Below are positions 39,351-51,701 of a stretch of 64,000 bases of DNA, in pieces. A program made the position numbers and the translations under genes. Numbering within the stretch: the first letter of the stretch is position 1; each line of letters opens with the position of its first letter. The DNA lies in contig CM041776.1 in the NCBI GenBank assembly GCA_023374045.1, forward strand, positions 46,320,171 to 46,384,170. Reading direction: 5' to 3'. The stretch comes from Limonium bicolor. Taxonomy: Eukaryota > Streptophyta > Magnoliopsida > Caryophyllales > Plumbaginaceae. A model generated the notes under the pieces. The model saw nothing but the letters and a program-made list of their open reading frames with translations, searched no databases and was not told the DNA's origin.

Positions 39351-39366
39351 TTTAAGGGGGGTAGAC
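39351..39366 (+). promoter_or_regulatory. Polypurine tract of element B
   Basis: TTTAAGGGGGGTAGAC directly before the 3' LTR, the plus-strand primer. Confidence 0.88.
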
Positions 39367-42300
39367 TGAAATACCCCTAACCTTTAAAATATAATTAAAT
39401 GATCTATTAATGATCTAAGATGATTAATAAACATCTAAATATTATTGGGGAACAATCTAGAAGATCTCAACAAGGCAAAATACGCCTTAAGATCGGCAAA
39501 GCCAAAAATGTGCTTTAAGACACCATAAAGATTGTATGACCTCAAATAGGATCCAAAGTGGATTACTAAGTATTATAATGAAGTAAGGAACACAACAAAA
39601 CCGTTCTCAAGGAGAACTAAGCTCAGGAACACCCTGTGACACAAAAATGTGCACTAAAACACCTTAAAGCACGTTTTTGTGAGATTGCCTTCTAAATTGA
39701 TTTTTAACGGGCTTAAAGGTTATAATTACCTTTAAATATGATATTATATCACATTATATCATATTAGTAATTTAATTCTAGAAATGTACAAATTTTTACA
39801 AATTTAATATTAAAATATTAATAAAACCCCACAAGGGGGCCCGTTTGAGTCAAATTGACCAAGTATGGTCAATGGTCAATTAATGACCCATTTGACCCCA
39901 TGGAAATCGGCTGGCAAGAGGAGAGGAGACAGCTCACAATCATTGTTAGACAACTTCTACCTAATACCATTTGCTTTTGAAAATTAACTTACTTTTTTCA
40001 ATTATTTCAAGCCTTTCCACTCATTCACTCCCTCCTTGTCCGATTCCAGCCTGCCCAGCCGAGCCCTCACCCTTCCTAGAAGCTCTCAAGCCTTGTTCAT
40101 GAGCATGGAAGGCAGATATAATTCCTAAGCTCTTAAGGTAAGGTTTTAAGGTCATTTTTAGCACTTTTTCTTCATCTCTTCACTACCTACACTTAGATTT
40201 CGTGGCTCATCTGTTCCTATGGCTCATTCTCAGTGTTATAAGGTTAGAACAACTTCCAAACTCGGTTGAGGCAAGTCTAAGGGCCAAGGTTGCTCAAAAT
40301 TGCATTTTAAGGTAAAAACATACCTTAAGCCTCTCAATCCTTCAAGCGGTTTTCTTCCTTGAATTTTTATGAGTTTATACACTCATAATCTTCATATTTA
40401 CATGTTCATTCAGTTGGTTATCCATTTGGAGCAAGGGTGACCGAGATCCAAAGGAAATACCCTCTTTTAAGGCATTTTTCCAAGGTAAAATCAATTACCA
40501 TAGCAGCTTGTTGTTGTCTAGCTATTTCCTATGTTGATATGGTGAATTTAACACCATTAGGTGTGCTTGGTAAAGGCCGAAACCAGCTTGAACTTCCCTT
40601 GCATTTTTAAGGTGATTTTTGCCTTAAATCTTACATTAATTGTTCCTTATGGTTAAGCTCAAGCTGGGAGTATAACCATATCTTATTTTGGTGTATTAAA
40701 CATGTCTAAATGAAGTGGTGAATTTTCCTACAAGTGACCGAGCTCATACAAGGAATAATCAAGGTATAAACACCTTAAACTTATGATTTTTATGATTTTA
40801 AAGCACATATATAAATTGTGCCGAGAGTGGAGAAATTAATATGGGTTATATTGACCTAAAAATGGAAAAAAATGACTAAGATAAATTAAGCTAGTCATTT
40901 AAGTGATTTAATTAACATAATGGTCAAATTATGACATTATGTGGAAAAATAAATAAACCATGGTGAGGCCGTGAGTTTATACTATATTTTGAGACATTTA
41001 ATGTGTAATTTATTTTGCAAGTTCAAGGTTGTAATAAGGCCATGTCATTAGGCCATTTTAATTTAAGTTTATAAGCTTATTTAGTTAAATTTATGCTTAT
41101 AATTAAGTTTGGGGCCAAATCGTAATTACTAGAAAATTAGAAAGCCGTGGGCTTAATTTAGAAGAGTTTAGGGTTTTTAAATGAATTTAATAAAAATTAT
41201 AACCTTTTATAAAGTTTTGGGTCAAGATTGTAAAAATAGAAAAGTATAGGGTGTTATTGGTAATTACCGAAAAATTTGGTCTCCATTTGGTATTAGAAGT
41301 CAAAGTTGACTATATAGGAGACTTTGACCAATTTTGGATAATTTAAGAAATTAAAATACTACCTTATATTAAGATAGTATTAAATTGGGAAAGATTTATA
41401 AAAGATGGGGCTATAATGTAAATTCCGAGACTTAGGGGTACTAAATGGCATTTAGAATAATCCTTAAGTTATTAGGAATTTTTAGAAATTTATTTGGTTA
41501 AAATTGGAGTTTATATGAATTATACAGGTATAATATATGGTATTTTATAACATTGTTACAAATGGGTAACATATGTGTAGAAACCGAAATTTAGAGGAAG
41601 TATAAGGTTAGGAATAATATTTATAACCATTTGGTATAGGTTGGTAATTTTTGGAGTTATATATAAAGTTTTATAAAGATACATGTATAATACATAGTTT
41701 TAATGGAATTAGAAAACTATGTATTATAAGTTGGGAAGATTTGGAATTTATACAAAGTTTGGTGGTGAGAATTTAATTAAGACAGTCCTAGGGTCTGTTC
41801 GAAAATTATAGCCTTTAAAAACTATAGGTTATGATTATATTAAGGTTTAAGGATTATAATATAAGGTATATATTATAAGTGAAACAATGAAATATAATTT
41901 GGGGTTGATTTGTGATTTATGGAAGTTTAGTGGAATATGGTGAGAGCCGAGAATATAAGGGGATGTTTGGTATTTTATAACAAAATATAACTATAGGTTA
42001 TAATTGTTTTAATGACATAAATGTCATAATATATGTTATATAACTATAATATAACATTATAGTAATTATGTGGTGGATTTTGTAAATACTTAAGAAAATG
42101 GGTGCTGTTCGGAAATATTAACATTTTTAAATGGGATTTATAATATGGTTTTTAATGTTAGAAGAGTTATAACATTTATAACATAAGAGGTATTCATTAA
42201 GAAGAATGAATATATGTTATTAAGACTTACCATATAATAAATAGTCCCATAGTACATATATATAGATAAATATATGTTATGGAGTGGAAAAATATAATAT

Positions 42301-44419
42301 GGTTTAATAACCATGTATTATCATAATTAAAATGATATACGGTCAAGGGAAAAAGGAATTTCAAACATTAGATATGGAAGTTCTAATGTTAGGAGTGTAC
42401 ATGGAATAATAAAGAATATATATAATTCAAAGTATTTTACACATGAATTATACCACATTTAACTTGGAAAGACAAACCTTAGGAAAATAAACACTAAGGT
42501 GAAATGTATAATAAATGATGAAGGATTATACATGCAATATAGAAACAAACTATATGATATACAAGGGTATATTAAGTTACATGCGATAACAAGTTCAATA
42601 TTAAGTATATTAATGTACAAGACAAGACTACGCATGTAACATAACGTTTTTCCAAATCTCGAGTTAAGCCGAAAACCCGACAAGCATTGACAGTTAATAA
42701 CGGGGGATTAACCGGGAAGGATAAGTGACAGTACGGGGTACCGTAGAGTTGTAATGTTATACGGGATGCTAATCAGTAGCATTATGTATTGTTTAGATTG
42801 TTAGAGACGACACACGGAGCATAGGATCTTGCTGATTCATACTCCACCGTAATACAATCAGGGTGAACGGTATGTTATTTATGTGGCTTGATTATCTCTG
42901 AGGATTTCCTAAGTTCAGACATTGTGTGAAAATCTGTGATAAGATTGAATGTCTGCTTGTGTGAATTAATATGCTTGAGTTGTGTATTAATGATGCTTTA
43001 TTATTACTGTTGTGCGATAACAGTACCGTTCGTATATATGAACATATTATAAAACGAACTAGCGGCAGTGCTGCTATCTTATATGTGTAACATAAGGAAC
43101 GTAAGTAAACGTTGTAGCATCAGGATAATAAGATATAGATATTATCTGAGACTTATATACGGAGCATTGGCCTCTTTAACGCCGCTTTCGTATCTAACAC
43201 TGTATCTCGAGTCGACATACTCAGGATTGGACTAACGACCTTAGTCTATGGTGTTAAGAAAAATAATAAAACGATGCGATGGTATAGACAAGTTTATCAA
43301 GAGGATGTGGCTATTGCTGTGAACTGTGATCCATTAACGATACTAGGATACCATGTGGTAACCGTAAGTATTAGGATAAGTTTCCAACGAACTACAGATT
43401 GTTCGTAGGTCGGAGACTCTACAGCTGGAGTGGCTACTGCCGTGGGTGACCCGCCATAAGAGATGGGTAACTTAGAGACACGTCGTTCTAACGAGACGCT
43501 GTCATTAGACATGACTGAACAATTACAAACGACTATATTAACTCGTACATTAGGCGAACATTATTTGGGCTTGCATGCCAAAGACGAGAGTTTATACTCG
43601 TTTATAGTTCTCGTTGTTTCACCTCGTTGTTCATTGGTTGTACTTTGTGGTCATGTGTGGTATGTTGGTGGATTTGGTGAACGAGCCATTACGCTCATAT
43701 TGTGTGTGGTGAACTGGTTATGTCGAGTCGTTGTACTCATGTGTGGATTATGGTGAATTGTTTGGTCGGGTGAGTCGCCGAACTCAATTATTAACTATCA
43801 AGTGTTTGTTGGAATGGAGTCTCTGTACTCATATAAGTGTTGTAACGCTTTCAGTGGTTATTACGATGCGATGTGTGAAGCCGGGGTTTGTTTGTTATTT
43901 GAGTTACTGCAATATATATATTGTTGCTTTACAGTTTTTATCATTAAACTACTTGCATGAAAATGAATTGCATGCTCTCGACCAAATAACTGAGGGTCCG
44001 AGGGGGCATGACAGTCATGTAGTAACATACTCAGCAGGGGCTGATTCTATACCACAACAACCATTTTTGCAGGTATGCAGCTTCCGGTGTCAGCAAAGAG
44101 AGGGACGCGCTGGGTAGTTTAATTACAGTTGTTTTAATATGCACTGTTGCATTTTGATACGAACTTAGAATCGTGTATAGGATTGGGATACTTAGAATGC
44201 TCACTGTGAATGTATTTTATATTGGTTTGGGAAAGTTAGATCTATCTCTTGTTGTCACTGTGGGAAATTGTTTCGTATTTAAGAATATATCAGCAAGCAC
44301 GTTATTGCTCGTATGGGCGAGTAAGAACGGTGACACCAGTAGTTCGATTGTTGAGATTACCGCTGCGATTATATTGTTAAGTGAGATGATTAGGAGCCGA
44401 ATAGAGTATGGGTGTTACA
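39367..44419 (+). repeat. Element B 3' LTR
   Basis: It is 5053 bp. The end reads TATGGGTGTTACA where the 5' copy has TAGGGGTGTTACA. Its last part runs into the outer integrase frame, producing a chimeric open frame from 44173 that is not a real gene. Confidence 0.93.
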
Positions 44420-45819
44420 TGCAGACTATCAGGCAGCAGTTGACTGCCGGTATTTTTGAGAGACAGAAGTACGACTTTGTACTCAGTGAAGATGGGTTAA
44501 TCAGACTAAATGGTCGTTTGTGCATACCAAAGTCCAGCCCCGACTTGAAGGAAAAAATATTACAGAAAGCTCATTGCTCTTCATTATCAGTACATCCAGG
44601 ATCATCCAAGATGTACAAGGATCTGAAATTACATTTCTGGTGGAGTGGTATGAAGAAGGATGTTGCAGAGTTTGTGGCAAGATGTATGACGTGTCAGAAA
44701 GTGAAGTTTGAGCACCGGAGACTGGGCGGTTTAGTACAGCCGATGCCCATTCCATATTGGAAGTTCGAGGATTTCTCCATGGATTTCATGGTCGGTCTTC
44801 CACCGACTAGAGGAGGTGCTAACATGATATGAGTCATCGTCGACAGACTGATGAAGGTAGCAAAGTTTATTCCTATCAAGGACACTTGGAAAGTCCCCAA
44901 GCTAGCGGACCTCTTCCAGAAAGAGATCATTAGACACCACGGTGTACCTAAGTCGATTGTGTCAGATAGAGATTCTAGATTTGTTTCTAGATTTTGGCAA
45001 CAAGTTCAGGAGGCATTGGGTACGAAGCTGAAGCTAAGTACCGCCTTCCACCCACAAACAGATGGTCAGAGTGAACGAACAATTCAGACATTAGAGGACA
45101 TGCTTAGAGCTTGTGCCTTAGACTTCCAGGAAAGCTGGATAGATCGGCTACATTTGATCGAGTTTGTGTACAACACCAACTATCATGCATCCATTCAGAT
45201 GCCACCATTCCAGGCACTGTACGGCTGGCCATGCATGACACCTCTTTGTTGGGACGAGGCCAGTGAGAATATCATCTTAGGGCCAGAGTACCTAGACCAG
45301 ATGAAAGAGGATATTGTGCAAATACGCAAGAACATGAAGATAGCCCAGGACAGACAGAAGTCATATGCTGATGTCCGGACGAGAGACCTCGACTTTGCAG
45401 TAGGCGATCGAGTCTTCCTCAGAGTTTCACCAATGAAGGGAGTTTTCAGATTTGGACAGAAGGGCAAGCTTAGCCCAAAGTATGTAGGACCGTACCTTAT
45501 CACGGAGTGAGTGGGCCCATTAGCCTACAGATTAGATCTACCTGTTGAGCTTGGGAGAGTGCACAATGTGTTTCACATATCTCATCTAAACCAGTATGTG
45601 CCTCACCCATCACATATCATAGAGCCCGAGAAACTCGAGGTAGATCCTACACTTAAATATGAGGAAACCCCAGTTCGCATTTTAGACTCCAAGACTAGGG
45701 AGACCAGAAACAAGACCATTAGAATGGTCAAGGTTGTGTGGTCAAACCACGACATTGAGGAGGCGACATGGGAGTTAGAGGACTCCATGCGAGACAAGTA
45801 TCCAACACTTTTCTTTTAG
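44420..45819 (+). pseudogene. Outer element pol part 2: integrase with chromodomain
   Basis: The frame resumes after element B. Integrase inserts the element DNA in the genome. The N-terminal zinc-binding HHCC domain is visible (two His near 44572-44602, CMTC near 44685). The DDE core has Asp in SMDFM (about 44780), Asp in SDRDSRF (about 44970) and Glu in the ERTIQTLE run (about 45075). The C-terminal part contains the VGDRVFLR and GPYLI runs, then a chromodomain (about 45655-45815) with a VKVVWSNH and EEATWE core, which in this family reads histone marks and guides insertion. Stops at 44830-44832 (expected Trp) and 45508-45510 (expected Arg) break it. The natural stop is TAG at 45817-45819. 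Confidence 0.95.
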
Positions 45820-46239
45820 TTTGTGTATACTTGTGGGGGTACGTGGGCGTAACCCTTTTTAAGGGGGGTAGAGCACCACATGCGACTTGCATATTTGAAA
45901 TCTGGTTTTGGCTTTGTGTTTGGTTGTTTGTGTTTGGTTGTTGCGCATGTGTGCACTTGAATGGTTATTGATGTGTTCTATGTGACACTTGGTATTTATG
46001 TGTTCTATGTAACACTTGGATGGTTAATAAAAGTACACTTATTTACTTTACAGTATCCATCAAATTATTTCTGTTATGATTACATTGATTTCCATGAGCA
46101 AAGACACTCAGATGACTGGTGGAATGTAGAGGTACCAATATAGTATTGGCACCAGGAATGATAAGTATACAGGGAATAGATATGAGGAACTTGATTCCAT
46201 AGGATAAGTAAGTAGGAGCTCCTTTTAAAGGGGGTAGAC
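45820..46239 (+). promoter_or_regulatory. Outer element 3' untranslated part with two polypurine tracts
   Basis: No gene. A first polypurine-like word, CTTTTTAAGGGGGGTAGAGC, lies at about 45855-45874 soon after the chromodomain. The true tract, TTTAAAGGGGGTAGAC, ends at 46239 against the 3' LTR. Between them is a short repeated word TGTTCTATGTRACACTTGG (about 45973 and 46000). Confidence 0.8.
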
Positions 46240-49200
46240 TGAAATACCCATAACATTTAAATAATTAAATAATGGGAAGTAAGTATTATTTTAGGGATTA
46301 TAAAACCCTAAGAAAGCATATAAACACTTAGGTGTTAAAAACGCACCTAAACTCCTTAAGGTCAAAAACAGGCGTTAAGCCGGACCTTAAGCTAACCAAA
46401 GTTATATAAGCTATAAACTCATACCGAGATAATCAAGGATCATTATATGACCTTTACAACACAGGACATCATCTAAAACTGAGTAAAAATGCAAAAGGCC
46501 CGAGAGTTCCCTTAAGGCCCGAAAGTCCCGAAAACACCCGGAAATACTTTATAAGATGAAGTAAAGCATTACACTTCAATCCAAATGCACCACAACACTT
46601 TATTAAACATTTAAGATGAATTCCTCACGCTAAATTCTCAATTAAACGCAAAGTGCTCGGAGGTTCCCGATGAGGGCCTCATAAACCCCCGGGAATGCCC
46701 CGGAGAAGTGCCGAGGTGGCACAAACTCCTATATAATTCATTCTTAGAGTTCCTAACATCATTATTCATCATTCTAAAGAGAACCCTCGATCTAATTTTT
46801 CAAAAATAAACAAAGTGCTCGGGGGAATTTCTTAACGCTCCTGTTTTGCCTCGGGAGTGTCCCGGTAGCCCGGAAATTGTGTCATGAGTTGATATAACCC
46901 CATATAACTCAATGTAACACCTTAATATGTCATTATTGACTTTAAAAATTTTTTACAAACACTTGGAACTCTTAGTGACTACTTATTTTCCAGAATATCC
47001 TTAAAGCACAAAAACGTACCTTCGGGTGTCATAAAAATGCGTTCCACGCTATTACCTTGAAGTTTTTGAGGAGCCACGAGTTGAGAATCCTAAATGGGGA
47101 TATGTTGACCATATAAATCAATTAAATCCAGTTCTAAACTCATAGCACAAACAGCGCCGAAATTATGATCAAAAAGTACTATAAAATCAGCATTTTTCCT
47201 TAGAAACTTTCATCTTTTACCTTGGTATAAATGTACCAAAAAAATATTGTGACTTATAACATGTTACAATATGGTCTTAATACAATATAGTGTGACAAGA
47301 ATCAAATTAAAAATCAGACCCACATGGGCACACAAGGGGGCGTCTTTTTGGGTGAATTTGACTAGGTTTTAGCATGAATAAAATTATCTTATGGAATGGT
47401 GATTCATCCTTACATATACCATGTGACATGGTGTCAAATAATCTCAGTCTAAGGAGACTCACATTACCGAAACCTGCAGGAAAACAACTAGATGATTAGC
47501 TTTTGAAAAGCAATGAAATTAAATACATAAAAGTAGATCTAGATTCATATAATGTAAGGTTGCAAATAAACAAAAGAAATCAACCCATTCCCTAGCATGT
47601 GGCTGCCGAAAATGAGTGAGGAAAAGCAAGATTGATTGCTGTATATTAGTCAAATAAAACATGTACCTAACTATGCATGTTCCTATGTCCAATACAAACA
47701 AAAACCAAGATTACCTATACAACACATTACCGAAATAAAGCAAGGAAAAGGAGGTTTAATTGCTGTACAATAATCAAACTAAAACATCTACCTACCTAGG
47801 CATGTTCTCATGTCTTCAAATGGCAAAAATCAAATACCTATATGCAGCTCCTATTGTCGTGAACCTACAAGAGAAGAAAACAAGTTAGTATTGATAATTC
47901 AACATAGAAAATGTAAAAGAAATACCTTACCTAATTTCCTAGCATTCTTGCCTTGTCATCTTGTGTCAATTGACAACTAAAGTATCCATCCTCCTTGTCA
48001 AGTGCCGAAAGTCTAGCAAATTAAGAGAATTATGGAGCCAAGAGCCAAACAAATAAACAAAGGAAAAGCTAGACAATTATTGTGTCAAAAATTCTTTCCT
48101 TGCCTAACTCCTTATTTTCTTACGTGAGTAACCAATCTCATTTGCCCTTCATTCAGCCGAATTGGTAAGCTCTCATTCTCCTCTCTTTTCTTTCTTCCTT
48201 AGCTAGTTTACTCTTGTAAGCTTCAAGCTCCATTAATGGTGTATTAAGTTCTAACACCATTTTTATGTAATTTTCCTTGTTAAATCTACTAAGTCTTGAA
48301 GCAAGAATCATCCTAGCAACCCTTGCAATTTTTGCCAAGCATTAGTACTCCGAGGAGTAGTCTTGATTCAACAACAACACAAGGAACAACAAGATCAAGT
48401 CAAGGTATATTTTCATGTTGAAAATCCTAGTAAATACCTAAAGTCATTTCTGAAAATTATAAGCTTCTAAACCAATGTTCTCTTCATCATTTCATGAAGG
48501 AAACTTGGATCTACAATCATTCCAAGGTGTACCGAAAATTCCTTGAAAAATACCTAAGGTAAACTCTTGTAAACTACTCCAAATCCTATTTATAAATCCT
48601 TGTTAGAAGTCTAACACATGGATCTCCTAAATCTACATATGGAGGCCGAAAATTCTACAACAATATAGCATTGGAGGAGCTTGGAATTCAAGAAGAAATC
48701 AAGTACAAGAATCATCTTGATTTAAGGGGTAAGTTTCTATAATTAGATCTATTAAGTTTAAGTTTGATTTAAGCTTCAAACTTTAGTTTAAAATTTATGC
48801 ACAACCCTTAGTAATATTAAGGCTGAAAAACTATAGATTATAATATCAAGAAAATAATTTATAACATACAAGGTAAGATTAATACCTTAAGGTATAAATT
48901 TGTGTCACAAAATTTAATTAAGATACATATATATTCAAGCCGAATATCCTAGGAGTTAAATGTTTAATTTTGAGCTTATGATCATCCTAAGTCATTAACA
49001 TAATTTTTAGAAGTGTTGTATGGCTTATATACATTTATATATATTTATTATAAGATATAAATCAAGTTTTAAAACCATATGGTAAAGGATTATTAAAACC
49101 GAGAGCAAAGTATTTCATTTGGTGATTTTTGAAGTATATAAGTGTATTAGCTTATATTATAAATTTTGGGAGTATTAAAAATAGCTACAAGTATTAAAAT

Positions 49201-51494
49201 GGCTAGTTTAATAATTTATGTGGCTAAAATGTAAATTTTGAAAAGTATAAGGTGTTATATATTATTGCCGAGAGTTAAAGGGTTCATTTACATAATTATG
49301 GTATAATATAAGGTAGGAATTAATATTATGAATTTCGGTGAATTTAAACAAGTGTTTAAGTGTTAAAATAACATTTTATAAAGTTTTGGGGCTATTTTGT
49401 AATTTATGGAAAGTTTGGAGTAAAACCGAGTTACATATGATTTTCTGGGTATATTAAAGTATTAATTATGAAATTAGGCTTTGGTCAAAGTGTTGACCAA
49501 AAACTTTGGGTTAAAATGATTTATGACATAAAATATTAAGTTTATAAAAGTTTTGGGGTGAATATGTAATTTATAAAAGTTTATATATAAAACCAAAATG
49601 AATATAGGGCGAAACCATAATTTATAAAAGTATATGGGTCATTTCGGTATTCTAAGAGATTAAATATCAAAACTATAGTTTATGAGTTAATATGTAACTT
49701 ATATAAAGTTTTGGGATTAAAATGTAAATATAGAAAGAATATGTTGAAAACCGAGAGTTTAAGGGATTGTTTAGTAAATTATAAAAGTTGGTATATTTAA
49801 ATTGTAATTACCGAAAGTTATATGTGGTCATTTAGTAATTTACAAAAGTTATGTGTCCGAATATAATTACCAATTTCTCGGTTTGTTTTGTATTTCCTCC
49901 ACGCCAGGCATTCCCCCTCCGTCCTCTGGTCTCTTATGGCGTCCTGTCCCGTTTCTCCCCTCCTGTGGTTCTCCTCCCCGTCCCCCCGTCTTCTTGCTCT
50001 CTCGCCTCCGTGCCCCACCTTCTGTCTCCTCCTTCCTCCGCCTGCCGTCTCCCCTGCCATGGCCATTCATTCTCCCATGTCGTTCCTCCCCTCCCCCCCG
50101 CCCTCTTCCCCCTCCCCTCGCCACTGTTAAGTAACAGGGAGAAATAAAGAACATACGGGGTTAGTATACTACGAGTATTAGTTCTGTAATGACAGTATTG
50201 TAATACTTAGTGAATAGTTGTATTAACGTTACCCGGTATTGCATGTAAATATAACAGCGTACGGGAAGAAACTACTAAAGCGTGAACTGTCAAGCTAGCA
50301 ATTTACACGGTGAACGGTATGTTAATTGTGTGGTCTGAATGTCCTAAGGATTTTCCTGAGGTCCAGACGTTGAGTATTTAATTGTTAAGAGCGATATCTG
50401 TGATTTATGTATATGATATTGTATACTGTATTGCTCGACACCATTGCGTTTTATTTTTACGCGAACGTCTTATGACTGGAAGTTTATACATCTAAACTCA
50501 AACAAGACTAACTGACCTTTAGGTATTATGAGAACCTAACTGATGGTCAACTGTTATATCTTAACTCAAGGATTGGATATTGTGTCACTGACTAAAGGGC
50601 TAACTTATAAAGAGAGGAATCCAGCTAGTTTCGACTATCTGGTTGCGCATCGTTATCACTACGAGGGACTATATCAAGAGTCACTCAAGGGAATCCATTA
50701 TCCACATTCGATGATGGCAGAGGGCACTACTGTTGGTGCACAGGTTTGGACCGAATCGTCGCCTTCAAGGCAAATAAATTATCCAGGGCCATGAGGTCAG
50801 CTGGCAACGGTTCCTTTGGAACCCAGGGGACTACTGTCCAATATTAAGTTATTAAGGGTTGTCCTAACATGACGCCCGAGGTGGAATCTAATTGGAAAGT
50901 TTAAGTGGTTGGTTTAAAAGGATAAAGGTCATGTGACCAACTAACAAGTACTGCTAATTAATACGCGTATCTTGTTTGGTTACTCTTATGGATTATTGGT
51001 GTTTGATTATCTGGTTGTTGTTTACTATTATGTGGTGATATTGTCAGGTGAACTATTATGTGTTTATTTAACAGTTACAGTTATTACTATTGTTGTAAAC
51101 TGGGCATACCAGCATATAGTTTGCTGAGCCCTTGAATGGGCTAAACATTTCAGGTTACTGATTGAAGATACAAGCCGGAGTGCGGGACACAGGGTAGCTG
51201 ATTTGTTCTCAATAAACATTGTAGTTTTATTATGTGCTGTATTATGGAGGTTGTTGTATTTGGTTTAGTTGCTCAGTTTGGATTTCGATTGTAAGTTTAA
51301 GATTACTCAATATCTGTTCATCACAGCGGTGGGGAGTTAAAGTTGATGGATGGAGTAAGGTTGCCTTGTTACTCACGTGGGTGGGTAACGGCGTGTAACA
51401 CCAACGTTAGATAGTTTTATTTTCCGCTGCGAATTATACTTTGTTATGCTACGACTTGCGCTTATATTACAGGTTTAGGATTAGGGGTGTTACA
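46240..51494 (+). repeat. 3' LTR of the outer element
   Basis: It is 5255 bp and uninterrupted, which gives the empty site for element A near 48905 (CACAAAATTTAATT). It matches the 5' LTR with scattered substitutions, a 73-bp loss near 51103, and the strongly altered tract 49876-50122. It ends TTAGGGGTGTTACA. Confidence 0.94.
49876..50122 (+). repeat. LTR tract with nearly every A replaced by C
   Basis: This C/T-rich tract looks foreign but aligns along its whole length with 5' LTR positions about 22535-22787. For example 22658-22676 (TTGATATATAGAATAAGTG) aligns with 49994-50012 (TTGCTCTCTCGCCTCCGTG): all eight A are C and all other bases agree. By eye the 5' segment has about 110 A and this tract about a dozen, with a few one-base indels. 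Open frames on both strands here are by-products. Confidence 0.9.
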
Positions 51495-51572
51495 GTCGAA
51501 AATGTAGTTTTGTCGTTGATCTTGATTTAGTGTCTGAAACCATATAAGTGGTAATTGTTGCACAATCATAAT

Positions 51573-51691
51573 GGGTGCGACCATACCAGCACTAATGCAT
51601 CAGATCCCATCAGAACTCTGAAGTTAAGCGTGCTTGGTCGAGAGTAGTACAAGGATAGGTGACCTCCTGGGAAGTCCTCGTGTTGCACCCC
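51573..51691 (+). rRNA. 5S rRNA, array copy 3 (between two retrotransposons)
   Basis: A 5S copy of about 119 nt. Upstream it has TATAAG at -30, GC at -13/-12 and T at -1. Internal changes include GCATCAGATCC, CTTGGTCGAGAG, TACAAGGATAGG in the C-box region. The outer element ends 79 bp upstream and a solo LTR is inserted in its terminator T-run 11 bp downstream, so its transcription context is disturbed on both sides. Confidence 0.93.
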
Positions 51692-51701
51692 TCTTTTTTT
51701 T

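Larger units (their letters stand above)
33767..39366 (+). mobile_element. Non-coding internal domain of element B
   Basis: No retroviral domain is encoded. The only trace of gag is at 34135-34154, matching the bases for the PHPPQP run of the outer gag, inside a weak open frame (33770-34174) that I do not take as a gene. Hairpin words at 34818-34837 and 34875-34894 and the block 36209-36246 match element A. A polypurine-like word at 37777-37793 corresponds to one after the chromodomain of the outer element, so 37794-39366 corresponds to the 3' untranslated part. The 4 kb between is either fully decayed coding DNA or a replaced non-coding domain. Confidence 0.75.
28759..44419 (+). mobile_element. 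Element B: non-autonomous long-LTR retrotransposon nested in outer pol
   Basis: LTRs of 5008 and 5053 bp (TGAAATACCCC...GTGTTACA) flank a 5.6-kb internal part. Target duplication TGCAG at 28754-28758 and 44420-44424. Removing it rejoins the linker between RNase H and integrase in frame. It has a primer site and polypurine tract but no gag-pol. Same orientation as the outer element. Confidence 0.95.
4844..51494 (+). mobile_element. Outer Ty3/gypsy chromovirus (Tekay/Del-like) with nested insertions
   Basis: It is bounded by TGAAATACCCC at 4844 and GGTGTTACA ending at 51494, with a 5-bp duplication GTCGA at 4839-4843 and 51495-51499. Domain order is gag, protease, RT, RNase H, integrase, chromodomain, which defines a chromovirus. 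Without elements A and B, and one copy of each of their TSDs, the LTRs measure about 5336 bp (5') and 5255 bp (3') and the internal part about 6336 bp. Both gag and pol are broken, so it cannot move on its own. It lies in a 5S spacer whose sequence resumes exactly on each side. Confidence 0.95.

Noticed and set aside
44173..44424. Integrase start at 44173
   Set aside because: The first part of that frame is the end of the element B LTR; the integrase frame itself starts only after the target duplication at 44424.
49851..50154. GC-rich region with overlapping open frames on both strands, like a gene start or CpG island
   Set aside because: It aligns base by base with the A-rich 5' LTR segment at 22530-22790; the open frames arise because A (and so most stop codons) is missing.
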